In this document: positions 1 through 7,721 of the stretch, in pieces | How positions within the stretch are numbered: the first letter of the stretch is position 1 | Layout of the letters: every line of letters begins with the position of its first letter | From: an uncultured Collinsella sp. | GTDB taxonomy: Bacteria; Actinomycetota; Coriobacteriia; Coriobacteriales; Coriobacteriaceae | Reading direction: 5' to 3' | Assembly: GCA_900541245.1 (NCBI GenBank) | Contig: UQIS01000035.1 | Location: forward strand, 1-27,158 | DNA: 27,158 nt | The notes under the pieces: generated by a model | Told to the model about the DNA's origin: nothing | The model's database searches: none | Seen by the model: only the letters and a program-made list of their open reading frames with translations | Translations under genes and position numbers: made by a program

Positions 1-186
1 GTTTCTCCGCTTTTGTTTCCTAGCTTTTCTGTCTTCCTTCCGTAGTTCGCCTCTTTTTTTGCCCCCGTTTCCTTGCTTATCCCTCTATAAACCTAAGCCG
101 GTGTCCCCGCTCTCCCGGGGCCTGCGGCTACTTGGTTGTCGCATGCGGCTCGCTTTTCGGAACAGGGCTGATAATTCTAGATGCAA
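1..186. other. Unassigned left-edge sequence
   Basis: The first 130 bases are pyrimidine-rich on the plus strand (T and C runs, including seven T at 54-60). They contain no ORF with a ribosome-binding site and no RNA that I recognise. The reading frame that stays open through here continues into the tRNA-Gln region and is a shadow. The stretch may be the tail of something lying outside the window. Confidence 0.3.
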
Positions 187-224
187 GGCGCTCTTGGTCG
201 TTATGGGCCTGGGGCGTCTGTCTT
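187..224 (+). terminator. Possible plus-strand terminator hairpin
   Basis: GGCGCTCTTGG (187-197) can pair with CCTGGGGCGTC (208-218), using several G-U pairs and one mismatch. TGTCTT follows. The hairpin shares the loop-side string CGTTATGGGC with the hairpin at 276-305, so the two look like diverged copies. It may end a transcript entering from the left edge. Confidence 0.3.
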
Positions 225-235
225 ATATAGGTAGA

Positions 236-270
236 TTCCTTGCGGGTTCGAATCCCTCCGCTTGCCCACA
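236..270 (+). other. tRNA 3'-end-like fragment (T-arm)
   Basis: The segment contains a canonical T-loop TTCGAAT (247-253) with a stem pairing 4 of 5 (242-246 with 254-258), then an acceptor-like CGCTTGCCCA. I could find no matching 5' acceptor strand, D-arm or convincing anticodon arm within 100 bases upstream. It therefore reads as the 3' end of a tRNA without the rest of the gene. Such fragments are often left at attachment sites of integrated elements, but chance or a diverged RNA cannot be excluded. Confidence 0.3.
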
Positions 271-306
271 AGAAAGCGCCCTGGGCCGTTATGGGCTCAG
301 GGCGCT
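270..306 (-). terminator. Terminator downstream of tRNA-Gln
   Basis: GCGCCCTG (276-283) pairs perfectly with CAGGGCGC (298-305), with a further GCC/GGC inside. On the minus strand the stem is followed by TTTCTT. It lies 10 bases after the tRNA-Gln CCA end, the position expected for its intrinsic terminator. Confidence 0.7.
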
Positions 307-315
307 CAATTGTAA

Positions 316-390
316 TGGCTGGGACGGAGGGATTCGAACCCCCAACAGCCGGCACCAAAAACCGGAGTTCTACCGTTGAACTACGTCCCA
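316..390 (-). tRNA. tRNA-Gln (anticodon TTG)
   Basis: Reading the minus strand from 390, the acceptor TGGGACG pairs exactly with CGTCCCA at the 3' side. The D-arm is GTTC/GAAC. The anticodon stem CCGGT/GCCGG (one G-U) carries loop TTTTGGT with anticodon TTG. The T-arm has loop TTCGAAT. The discriminator is G and a genomic CCA follows (318-316). The gene lies 38 bases after the stop of the peptidoglycan-binding gene on the same strand and has its own terminator. Confidence 0.95.
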
Positions 391-428
391 ATGTGTGGTG
401 TTGCCCAAAAGCAACTCGTTTAGTTTAC

Positions 429-1334
429 CTAATCTGCGAGGGCATCGCAAACGCCGTCGAGTAGGCGTACGGCGAGCGTCTGCGCGTCGCTGGCCGTGAA
501 GGTGCCGTTGTAACGCGTCATGCCCGTGAGCTCAATGCGAATGCGAGCCGGCTTCTGCTGCGCGGCGACATTGGCGGTGCGGATGCGCTGGGCCAGGTTG
601 TGGCACTCGGCGAGGGCAATCGTGGCGCGCGGTGCGGCGTCGGCGGGCAGCTCATCGCTTGCGATCTCGAGCACTAGGTCAACGTCGGTTGGGACCTCGG
701 AGTCGCAGAGCATCATGCCGCTGTTGTCGGTCGTTGCCGTGGCGATATTCCACATGCGCGACGCAACGCTGCGTGCGATGGGGTCCTCGCCGATAACGGC
801 AATCTGGAAGCGCTCGAGCACGTTGGCGGCGCGAGCAAAACCGATACGGGACTCGGCTTCGGTGACCGAGGGCTTGCCCTCCCACACATGGTGCAGGCGG
901 TTGATGTAGGCGTAGGTGTCCTGGAAGGCCATGCCGTCGGCAAACAGGCCGACATTTTCCTGGAACTGCTGCAGGGCGGCCTCGGTATGCGGACCAAAGT
1001 AGCCGTCGTCTTCGCCACAGGCAAAGCCCAAAACGTTGAGAGCGCGCTGCAGGGCCTGCACATCGGCGCCATGGAAATTGGGCATGCGCAGATAGAGAGT
1101 GCGGTCGCCCAGCTTATACGAAGCGTCTACAAGGGCGCTCCAGCAGGGGATATCGACGGCATGACCGGCAGCAAGGCCGCTGTCGAGCCTGAAGGTGCTG
1201 ACGGCCTGCTCAGTGGTGGCTCCAAAGTACTTGTCGGTGACTTCGGCGGCATCAATCGTGTAGCCGAGCTGCAGGAGACGAGACTGCACGTCTTCGACGG
1301 CTGCTCCTTGCATGCCCGTTGTAATAGGTTCCAT
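429..1334 (-). CDS. Peptidoglycan-binding-domain protein
   Basis: This 301-residue protein has two tandem peptidoglycan_binding_1 repeats. The first covers about residues 5-68 (pattern GMQGAAVEDVQSRLLQLGY, then YFGATTEQAVSTFR). The second covers about 82-145 (GADVQALQRALNVLGF, then YFGPHTEAALQQFQ). The remaining 150 residues match no domain I can name. There is no signal peptide and no catalytic cell-wall domain is evident, so substrate and location are open. The start is supported by AAAGGGG 8 bases upstream. The gene probably has its own transcript: 138 bases separate it from the polyprenyl synthase gene. The C-terminal half ends in a short conserved-looking segment (RIELTGMTRYNGTF) that suggests an N-acetylmuramoyl-amidase-like accessory role, but this is not demonstrable. 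Confidence 0.8.
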   Translation of the reverse strand: MEPITTGMQGAAVEDVQSRLLQLGYTIDAAEVTDKYFGATTEQAVSTFRLDSGLAAGHAVDIPCWSALVDASYKLGDRTLYLRMPNFHGADVQALQRALNVLGFACGEDDGYFGPHTEAALQQFQENVGLFADGMAFQDTYAYINRLHHVWEGKPSVTEAESRIGFARAANVLERFQIAVIGEDPIARSVASRMWNIATATTDNSGMMLCDSEVPTDVDLVLEIASDELPADAAPRATIALAECHNLAQRIRTANVAAQQKPARIRIELTGMTRYNGTFTASDAQTLAVRLLDGVCDALAD

Positions 1335-1472
1335 GAACGAACCCCTTTCGGCGTACCATTCGTACTATTTGAGCGTCTGTCGGATAGACAACGCAAAGGG
1401 ATGCATAAACATGCACTCAACAGTGTAGCAAGTTGTGCCTAAATACGCTGCTGACAGGTTTTATAACCCCCG

Positions 1473-2498
1473 TTAGTTAAGACGCTCCACAAAGAAATCT
1501 GCCATGGAGAGGAACAGCTCGCGTGCGTGCGGATCAAGCTCAACGTTCTCGATGGCCGCTTTGGCCTTAGCGGTCAGGTCGAGCGCGTAAGTGTGGGCGT
1601 AATCGATGGAGCCGGTCTCCTGGAAGATCTCCACGGCGCGTGCGAGCTGCGCGGGATCATCGGTGCCCGAGGAAAGAATCGCCTCGACCTCGTCGTGGTG
1701 GCGCTCATCGGAGAGGGCGTGTACGGCGACAAGCGTGCGCTTGCCCTCGGTGATGTCGGTGCGGAAGTCCTTGTTGGCGGCCTCCTTGGTACCGATCAAG
1801 TTGAGCAGATCATCTTGAATCTGGAAGGCAAGGCCCGTGTGCAGGCCAAAGGCGCGCAGCGCCTCAATTTGCTCCTCGCTGCCTCCGCCGATGATGGCTC
1901 CGGTGGCAAGCGGCGTGGCTCCGCTGTAGTACGCGGTCTTGTGCGTCGCCATGTCCAGGTAATCGTCGACCGAGATGTCGAAGCGCCCGTCGCGTACCCA
2001 ACCCAGGTCGAGCGCCTGGCCCTCGATGGTACGAACGATCATCTCGGTGAGCTCGTGGAGCACGCGGAGTTTTACGTTGGGCTCCAGCGTGGGGTCGTCG
2101 AGAACCGTCTTGGTGACCATGGTAAGTGCTAGGTCGCCGCAGTTGATAGCAAGCCCCGTGCCCTCGGTGAGGTGCATGCAGGGCTTACCGCGGCGCAGCT
2201 GCCCGTTATCGGCGATGTCGTCGTGGATGAGCGCACCCGACTGGAAATGCTCGATGGCCGCCGCGGCGCTGCGGGCGCTCTCAAAGCTGCCGCCCACTGC
2301 GGTGGCGGCGAGCATGCAGATGAGCGGGCGGTGGCGCTTGCCGGCATTGGCGGTAAATGCCGAGAGCGGGGTATACAGGTAGCGCTCGATATCGGCAGAG
2401 GTCGCCTGTCCGTCAAAGAACGTGGCCAGATAGTCGTTGATCTGGTCAAAGTGCTGGGCTAAAAAGCTGGTAAACGGACTGGACACGGGTTCTCGCAT
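1473..2498 (-). CDS. Polyprenyl (isoprenyl) diphosphate synthase
   Basis: This 341-residue all-alpha prenyl chain-elongating enzyme condenses isopentenyl diphosphate with an allylic diphosphate in the cytoplasm. The first aspartate-rich motif is HDDIAD (D93, D94, D97), and GKRHRPL lies upstream as usual for substrate binding. The second motif is QIQDDLLN (D229, D230), where the last Asp of the canonical DDxxD is Asn. The length fits the family. Chain length cannot be read safely: geranylgeranyl, hexa/heptaprenyl or longer products are all possible, feeding menaquinone or cell-envelope lipid carriers. The gene is followed on the same strand by the peptidoglycan-binding gene, and the PTS fusion lies 113 bases upstream. 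No strong ribosome-binding site is visible (AAGAAAG). Confidence 0.9.
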   Translation of the reverse strand: MREPVSSPFTSFLAQHFDQINDYLATFFDGQATSADIERYLYTPLSAFTANAGKRHRPLICMLAATAVGGSFESARSAAAAIEHFQSGALIHDDIADNGQLRRGKPCMHLTEGTGLAINCGDLALTMVTKTVLDDPTLEPNVKLRVLHELTEMIVRTIEGQALDLGWVRDGRFDISVDDYLDMATHKTAYYSGATPLATGAIIGGGSEEQIEALRAFGLHTGLAFQIQDDLLNLIGTKEAANKDFRTDITEGKRTLVAVHALSDERHHDEVEAILSSGTDDPAQLARAVEIFQETGSIDYAHTYALDLTAKAKAAIENVELDPHARELFLSMADFFVERLN

Positions 2499-2611
2499 TC
2501 TTTCTTAGGTTGCATCGTTGCGGTGTGCAGATACCATATTGCCACATTGGAGTTGCCGGCGCGTCTGTTTTGGCGATTTGGGGAAACGGGACGTGTGCGC
2601 GTGCCGGCTGC

Positions 2612-5062
2612 TTATATAAGCCTAAAGTGCTCGAGCGCCTTGACGACGCCATCTTTGTCGACCGAGTCGGTGATGTAGTCGGCGCGCTTTTTGAGATAGT
2701 CCGGCGCATTGCCCATGGCGATACCGACATCGACGGCGTTCATCAGCGAGACGTCATTGCTGGCGTCGCCGATGCCGTATACGGTTCCGTGGTGGGGATC
2801 GAGGGCGTCGAGTACAGACTGGATGCCCCCGCGCTTCGTGCATTCGCGGGGCGAGATTTCGGTTACCTCGAGTTCGAGCTCGTTAAAGCACAGCAGCGGC
2901 TCAAGTGCCTTATCTTGAGCGATGTGGTTGGCGAGCGATGTAGACATCAAGATCTTGTAGACACTGTAATGTTGCAGCTGCGTGACTGCGTCGCCCAGGG
3001 TGCGCGCGTATCCGGGGGCATCGGGGGCATCGGCACTCATGCGCACGACGCCGTTGAGGCCCTCAAAGCGGATGACCTCGCCCGATTGCTCAAGATAGGG
3101 GGCAAGATGCTGCAGCATGCTGGGCGTCATCGACAGATCGCGAATTGCGTGTCCGTTGATCTCGGCGTAACCGCCCGCAAGACAGACGATGCCGGTCCAG
3201 GGCAGCTCAAGAAGTTTGGGGTGGATGCAGCTGAGGGTGCGCCCCGTGCAGATAAAGGCCATGTTGCCGTTGGCGACAAACTCGCGGATTGCCTGCGAAA
3301 CCGCCTCGTTGGGATAGGGGGAGAGGTCCCGCTCGTCTTCGGGAAGGTCTTGGGCGAGCCTGGGGTCTTGCCAGGCGAGCGTTCCGTCGATATCGAAGAA
3401 GCAGATATCGCCGCGCTTATGGGCTGCGCTGGCGGCAGGGGAGGCCGAGGTGGTGGGCACAAATTCCGGCTCGAGGCCCATGATCTGGTCAAAATGCTCT
3501 TTAACGCGGGGAACGGAGATGCCGATGACCACCTGGGCGGTCTTGCCCGTAATGATGAGGCCCTTGGCGCCCACCGCGACAAACGACGCGTTATCTGCAA
3601 CGATGGAAGGGTCTGCGACCTCGACGCGCAGGCGCGTGGCGCAGTTGGTTGCGCCCACGATATTGCCAACGCCACCTAAAAGCTGAATTACCCGCTCAGC
3701 GAGGACGTGATCTTGATCGGATCGACTATCGACCTCGTCATTGGGGGATTGCTCTTTGGCAAAGTCGCTTCCCGTTAAACAATCGATTGCCGCGCGATTG
3801 GCAACATGATCCTCGCGGCCCGGTGTCTTAAGGTCATAGACCAAGATGAGTGCTCGAAAACTAACAAAAAAGATGAGGCTAAAGGCAAGGCCGATACCGA
3901 GCGCCAAAAGATAGGCACCGGCATGCGTGCGCATGAGCGGAATAAAGTTGAAGGCTGCCATCTCCATGAGGCCGCCCGAGAAGATGCCGACGATGCCAAA
4001 GAGATTCATGGTTGTGGCAAGGCAAGACGATAAGACGGCGTAGAGCAAAAAGAGCCCGGGGTGGGTGAACATAAAGAGAAACTCGAGTGGCTCGGTAACG
4101 CCGCAAACCACCGAGGCGACGATGGTGGGCAAAAGGATGACCTTAAGGCCGGCGCGGCGCTCTGGTTTTGCGGTGGAGTAGAACGCGGCTGCGATGGCGG
4201 GAAGGCCAAAGAGCTTGACCCAGCCGGTGGCGGTAAAACCGGCCCACGGCGCAAGTTCATTAAGGGGGCGCGTGCTATGGGAGAGGATGGGGAGCAAGCT
4301 GCTCCACGTGGCGTAGATGCCGTCGTTAATGACCAGGTTGTCGTAGTAGATCGGCATGTAGAGCAGGTGGTGCAGCCCCATGGGCTCGAGCGCTCGCTCC
4401 AAAAGCACAAAGATGCCCACGCCAAAGGGGCCGACGCTCGTAAGTGCATGGCGCAGCGTTTCGGTCATTGCGTATACGGAGGGCACGATGGCGGCCGAGA
4501 TAGCGGCAAGGGCAAACACGGCAAAAAAGCTGATGAGGTAGACCAGCGAGGAGCCCGAGAAGGTGCCGAGCCAATCGGGAACCTTGGCATCGTAGAAGCG
4601 GTCATGGATGGCGACGACGGTTGCCGATACCGCCAGCGGGCCGATAATGCCGGTGTCGAGCGTCTTGATGCCGTCGATGATGGTGATGCCGCTAGCGGAG
4701 GTCAAAGACGACGGGTACTTAAGTCCAAGATTGTCTCCGCTCAGCTTAATGATCTCGCTCAAAAAGAAGCAGTAGGCAAAATAGGCGACGAGAGCCTCGA
4801 GGCAGCAACGAGCCGGTTGTTTTTGGGCAAGACCGATGGGCAGCGCTACGGCAAAAAGGAGCGGGAGGCGTTTAAAGACCGTCCACGAGCCGCGCTGGAT
4901 GATGGTCCAAAAAGCGTACCAAGGGGTTCCGTATACGGCGAGATCGCCGACGATGTCCGCAGTCGTTGCGAGAGCGGAGACGCCGACCATGAGGCCTGAT
5001 ATAGAAAACAGCATGGCGGGCGCGAACATTGCCCCGCCAAAGCGTTGGATTTTTTGCAGCAT
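2612..5062 (-). CDS. PTS EIIC-EIIB permease fused to HAD (Cof-type) phosphatase
   Basis: This 816-residue three-part protein begins with a polytopic EIIC of the glucose/glucoside family (about residues 1-410). It carries the motif GVTEPLEFLF, with the substrate-binding Glu at 324. An EIIB domain follows (about 455-535) with the phosphorylatable Cys474 in N-C-A-T-R-L-R. A linker rich in Ala and Ser leads to a HAD-IIB domain (about 550-816). Its motif I is FFDIDGTL (nucleophile Asp557, Asp559), motif II is ICTGR, motif III Lys lies in CTKRGG, and motif IV is GDASND from Asp766. All catalytic residues are present, so both halves look active. EIIA is absent and must come from another protein. Inference: import and phosphorylation of a sugar followed by dephosphorylation of it or a downstream phosphosugar. 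The start has GGAAGG 7 bases upstream. The gene is divergent from the GntR regulator and probably controlled by it. Confidence 0.9.
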   Translation of the reverse strand: MLQKIQRFGGAMFAPAMLFSISGLMVGVSALATTADIVGDLAVYGTPWYAFWTIIQRGSWTVFKRLPLLFAVALPIGLAQKQPARCCLEALVAYFAYCFFLSEIIKLSGDNLGLKYPSSLTSASGITIIDGIKTLDTGIIGPLAVSATVVAIHDRFYDAKVPDWLGTFSGSSLVYLISFFAVFALAAISAAIVPSVYAMTETLRHALTSVGPFGVGIFVLLERALEPMGLHHLLYMPIYYDNLVINDGIYATWSSLLPILSHSTRPLNELAPWAGFTATGWVKLFGLPAIAAAFYSTAKPERRAGLKVILLPTIVASVVCGVTEPLEFLFMFTHPGLFLLYAVLSSCLATTMNLFGIVGIFSGGLMEMAAFNFIPLMRTHAGAYLLALGIGLAFSLIFFVSFRALILVYDLKTPGREDHVANRAAIDCLTGSDFAKEQSPNDEVDSRSDQDHVLAERVIQLLGGVGNIVGATNCATRLRVEVADPSIVADNASFVAVGAKGLIITGKTAQVVIGISVPRVKEHFDQIMGLEPEFVPTTSASPAASAAHKRGDICFFDIDGTLAWQDPRLAQDLPEDERDLSPYPNEAVSQAIREFVANGNMAFICTGRTLSCIHPKLLELPWTGIVCLAGGYAEINGHAIRDLSMTPSMLQHLAPYLEQSGEVIRFEGLNGVVRMSADAPDAPGYARTLGDAVTQLQHYSVYKILMSTSLANHIAQDKALEPLLCFNELELEVTEISPRECTKRGGIQSVLDALDPHHGTVYGIGDASNDVSLMNAVDVGIAMGNAPDYLKKRADYITDSVDKDGVVKALEHFRLI

Positions 5063-5103
5063 GTTCTGCCTTCCGAATATCGAGGCGCGTTGCGCGTGGG
5101 GAA

Positions 5104-5115
5104 ACGTTTAAACAA
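5104..5115. promoter_or_regulatory. Putative GntR operator, PTS side
   Basis: ACGTTTAAACAA matches TTGTTTAAACAA at 10 of 12 bases. On the minus strand a -10-like TACAAT (5128-5123) lies just upstream of it, so a bound repressor would sit at the transcription start of the PTS-HAD gene. The site resembles the TTGTATATACAA operators known for TreR-type GntR/UTRA repressors. Assignment to the adjacent regulator is inference. Confidence 0.5.
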
Positions 5116-5225
5116 TGGATTCATTGTAGAGGACCAGACGAGTGTCGTACCGGCAGTTTTGAGCGAAACCGATTTGGGCATGACAGAAACCGTCAACGGC
5201 TAAATCCTGTCGCTTCACCGATATT

Positions 5226-5237
5226 CGGTTTAAACAA
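5226..5237. promoter_or_regulatory. Putative GntR operator, regulator side
   Basis: CGGTTTAAACAA matches TTGTTTAAACAA at 10 of 12 bases. It lies 54 bases before the GntR start codon, a position that would allow autoregulation. A second copy of the same half-palindrome sits at 5104-5115, on the PTS side of the same divergent intergenic region. Confidence 0.5.
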
Positions 5238-5291
5238 CTTTAAGAAATGCTATCGTGCCTAGCCGGAAATGAATAATGTAGAGGTGAAACA

Positions 5292-6011
5292 ATGCCAAAA
5301 GCGATATACGAAGGAATCTACCGAGAAATACGCTCGCGCATCATTAATGGGACCTATGCGTTTCAGGAGATGCTGCCAACCGAAGCCGAGCTGACCGCGG
5401 AATTTGGCTGCACGCGCAATACCGTCCGCCGCGCTTTGAGCATGCTGGCCGACGGGATGTTTGTGCAGCCCATACACGGCAAGGGCGTGCGCGTTATTTG
5501 GCTTAAGGGCGAAACCGACATGTTGGGCGCACTCGAAGAGGTTGAGTCGTTTGGCGAGTTTGCAAAGCGCAACAATGCCGTTGCATCGACGGACGTTAAG
5601 TCTTTCGAACATCTGGTTTGCACCGAGCAACTCTCTCGTCACCTGGGTTTTAAGGTGGGCGAGGAGTTGATTCGCGTAGTGCGTGTCCGAAGCCTCAACG
5701 GCAACGCGCGCCAAGTGGACCATGGCTATTTTTTGGCGTCGATCGCCAAGGGCCTGACTCCCGAGATCGCGGCAGATTCTATTTACGGCTATCTGGAGCA
5801 CAAGCGCGGTGTCAAAGTGATGGCGAGCCGTCGTACGGTGAGTGTCGAGCTCGCCAACGATGAGGACTGCAGCTATCTTGACCTCGGCAAATACAACTGC
5901 GTTGCCGTCATGGAGAGTCAGTCGTACACCTCGGATGGCATCTTGTTTGAGGTGACGCACACTCGCACACACCCCGAGATCTTCCATTACCGCGTCAATT
6001 CCAAGCGATAG
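5292..6011 (+). CDS. GntR-family transcriptional regulator with UTRA domain
   Basis: This 239-residue regulator has an N-terminal winged helix (about 5-70; PTEAELTAEFGCTRNTVRRAL is the recognition region). A UTRA effector-binding domain follows (about 95-235). The layout is that of TreR, NagR and HutC repressors, which bind sugar phosphates or related small effectors. The gene starts at an ATG with AGAGGTG 6 bases upstream. It is divergent from the PTS-HAD gene and followed by the sugar ABC operon. Similar palindromes occur before all three and before malQ, so it is the best candidate controller of the sugar genes here. The effector is unknown; trehalose-, maltose- or glucose-phosphate would fit an alpha-glucoside pathway. 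Confidence 0.9.
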   Translation: MPKAIYEGIYREIRSRIINGTYAFQEMLPTEAELTAEFGCTRNTVRRALSMLADGMFVQPIHGKGVRVIWLKGETDMLGALEEVESFGEFAKRNNAVASTDVKSFEHLVCTEQLSRHLGFKVGEELIRVVRVRSLNGNARQVDHGYFLASIAKGLTPEIAADSIYGYLEHKRGVKVMASRRTVSVELANDEDCSYLDLGKYNCVAVMESQSYTSDGILFEVTHTRTHPEIFHYRVNSKR

Positions 6012-6049
6012 CCGGCTAGCTCGCAGCCTGACGAGACTCATGGCCTCAA

Positions 6050-6104
6050 AGAGAAAACGCCCGGTCAAACCGACGGTACATCGGCTTGACCGGGCGTTTT
6101 CTCT
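6050..6104 (+). terminator. Terminator after the GntR gene
   Basis: AGAGAAAACGCCCGGTCAA (6050-6068) pairs perfectly over 19 bp with 6086-6104. CCGA/TCGG lies inside, and the 3' arm contains GTTTTCTCT. This is a strong intrinsic terminator 38 bases after the regulator stop, insulating the ABC operon from it. Confidence 0.8.
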
Positions 6105-6122
6105 GCATTCGATAACAAATAA

Positions 6123-6134
6123 TTGTTTATACAA
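6123..6134. promoter_or_regulatory. Putative GntR operator, ABC operon distal site
   Basis: TTGTTTATACAA matches the TreR-type consensus TTGTATATACAA at 11 of 12 bases. It lies 184 bases before the substrate-binding-protein start, directly after the regulator's terminator. It pairs with a second site at 6198-6209; the centre-to-centre distance of 75 bases is about seven helical turns. Confidence 0.6.
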
Positions 6135-6197
6135 AACTTGTCAAGTATCAAGTTGAAATTACCGTTCACCGAAGTTTTTCTACCACTCTAGTAATAC

Positions 6198-6209
6198 TTG
6201 TTCAAACAA
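6198..6209. promoter_or_regulatory. Putative GntR operator, ABC operon proximal site
   Basis: TTGTTCAAACAA is a near-perfect palindrome related to the other sites. A -10-like TAATAC (6192-6197) abuts it, so binding could block transcription start. The region 6210-6317 up to the lipoprotein gene holds no other ORF; it contains GC-rich short repeats of GGC. Confidence 0.55.
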
Positions 6210-6317
6210 CTAGCCAAATAGCGTATCGTACAAATCAGCAAAAGGGGCAAAGTCCCCGAGCCAATCTCCGAAGGCGGCGGCAAAGGGTGCCGCCACGGTG
6301 TGAAAGGGTGGATTGTA

Positions 6318-7634
6318 ATGAAGAACGAAATGAGCAGAAGGCAGTTCCTGGGCTTTGCTGGTTCCGCGGCTGCGGTTCTTGGTCTGGGTCTCGTGGGCTG
6401 CGGCGGTTCTGCTGGCTCCGGCTCCTCTGCTTCTGGTGACGCTGCCGAGGTCTACTTCCTCCAATTCAAGCCCGAGGTCGACAAGGAGTGGAAGGAGATC
6501 GCCAAGGCCTATAAGAAGGAGAAGGGCGTCGAGGTCAAGATCGTGACCGCCGCCTCCAACACCTACGAGGAGAAGCTCAAGTCCGAGATGTCCAAGAGCT
6601 CCGCTCCGACCCTGTTCCAGGTCAACGGCCCCACCGGTCTTAAGAACTGGAAGGATTACTGCGCCGACCTGTCCGATACCAAGCTCCGCGGTGAGCTCAT
6701 TGACGACTCCCTGGCTCTGCAGTCCGACGGCAAGGATCTGGGTATCGACTGGGTCCAGGAGAGCTACGGCATTATCTACAACAAGCAGCTGCTCGAGAAG
6801 GCTGGCTACAAGGCCGAGGACATCAACTCCTTCGACAAGCTGAAGGCTTGTGCCGACGACATCCAGGCCCGCAAGGACGAGCTTGGTGTTGAGGGTGCCT
6901 TCACTTCCGCCGGCATGGATGACTCCTCCAGCTGGCGCTACACCACCCACCTTGCCAACCTCCCGCTCTACTACGAGTTCGAGAAGGAGCACAACCAGGA
7001 GGACGACGAGATCAAGGGCGAGTATCTCGACAACTTCAAGCAGATTTTCGACCTGTACATCACCGACTCCACCTGCGATCCTTCGCAGCTTGCCTCCAAG
7101 ACCGGCGACGACGCCACCAACGAGTTCGCAACCGGCAAGGCCGTCTTCTATCAGAACGGTTCTTGGGCCTACGCTGACCTCACCAAGGCCGGCATGACCG
7201 ACGATCAGATTGGCATGATGCCCATCTACATTGGTGTCGACGGCGAGGAGAACCAGGGCCTGTGCTCCGGCGGCGAGAACTACTGGTGCGTCAGCTCCCA
7301 GGCTTCCGAGGATGCCCAGAAGGCAACCGAGGACTTCATGTATTGGTGCGTTACTTCTGACACCGCCACCAGCATCATCGCTGACAAGATGGGTCTGACT
7401 GCCCCGTTCAAGAGCGCTAAGGAGACCACCAACGTCTTCTCGCAGCAGGCCGTTGCCATGGCCAAGGACGGCAAGAAGACCGTCGCTTGGGACTTCGTCT
7501 ACATCCCCTCTGAGGAGTGGAAGAAGAACCTCAAGCAGGCTCTGATTGCCTATGCTGCCGACAACAGCAAGTGGGACGGCGTCAAGAACGCCTTCGTCGA
7601 TGGCTGGAAGACCGAGAAGGCTGCTTCCGAGTAA
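6318..7634 (+). CDS. Sugar ABC transporter substrate-binding lipoprotein
   Basis: This 438-residue extracellular binding protein belongs to the MalE/UgpB-type family (SBP_bac_1). The N-terminus has a twin-arginine-like S-R-R-Q-F-L, a hydrophobic stretch, and the lipobox L-V-G-C with the lipidated Cys28. A Gly/Ser-rich tether follows. The mature part carries the family's hinge and sugar-cleft layout (for example EVKIVTAASNTYEEKLKSEM near the start and GKAVFYQNGSWAY mid-protein). The start at 6318 is preferred over an upstream GTG because AAAGGGTGG precedes it and the signal peptide begins there. It is the first gene of the importer operon. The cargo is probably an alpha-glucoside or maltodextrin because of the phosphorylase and glucanotransferase nearby, but the sequence does not prove it. 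Confidence 0.93.
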   Translation: MKNEMSRRQFLGFAGSAAAVLGLGLVGCGGSAGSGSSASGDAAEVYFLQFKPEVDKEWKEIAKAYKKEKGVEVKIVTAASNTYEEKLKSEMSKSSAPTLFQVNGPTGLKNWKDYCADLSDTKLRGELIDDSLALQSDGKDLGIDWVQESYGIIYNKQLLEKAGYKAEDINSFDKLKACADDIQARKDELGVEGAFTSAGMDDSSSWRYTTHLANLPLYYEFEKEHNQEDDEIKGEYLDNFKQIFDLYITDSTCDPSQLASKTGDDATNEFATGKAVFYQNGSWAYADLTKAGMTDDQIGMMPIYIGVDGEENQGLCSGGENYWCVSSQASEDAQKATEDFMYWCVTSDTATSIIADKMGLTAPFKSAKETTNVFSQQAVAMAKDGKKTVAWDFVYIPSEEWKKNLKQALIAYAADNSKWDGVKNAFVDGWKTEKAASE

Positions 7635-7665
7635 GCAGTTGCTGCCCAAGCTATCTGATTAGCGA

Positions 7666-7701
7666 CAGGGGGCGGGCAGACGTTGGTTTGCCCGCCCCCT
7701 G
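7666..7701 (+). promoter_or_regulatory. Intercistronic GC hairpin between lipoprotein and permease genes
   Basis: CAGGGGGCGGGCA (7666-7678) pairs perfectly over 13 bp with 7689-7701 and no T run follows. GCATATTGAAAGG with the permease ribosome-binding site comes immediately after. Such hairpins in sugar ABC operons usually stabilise the upstream lipoprotein mRNA, giving more binding protein than permease. Confidence 0.7.
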
Positions 7702-7721
7702 CATATTGAAAGGACCCTTCT

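Noticed and set aside
187..270. Full tRNA gene on the plus strand ending at 268
   Set aside because: I tried acceptor partners for CGCTTGC and CTTGCCC; no matching 5' strand or D-arm exists, and the only possible anticodon loop would give an implausible ATA anticodon.
6210..7649. Long minus-strand ORF over the lipoprotein gene
   Set aside because: It is the mirror of a strongly supported binding-protein gene; its Leu/Val/Gly-rich sequence is typical of antisense to GC-rich coding DNA.
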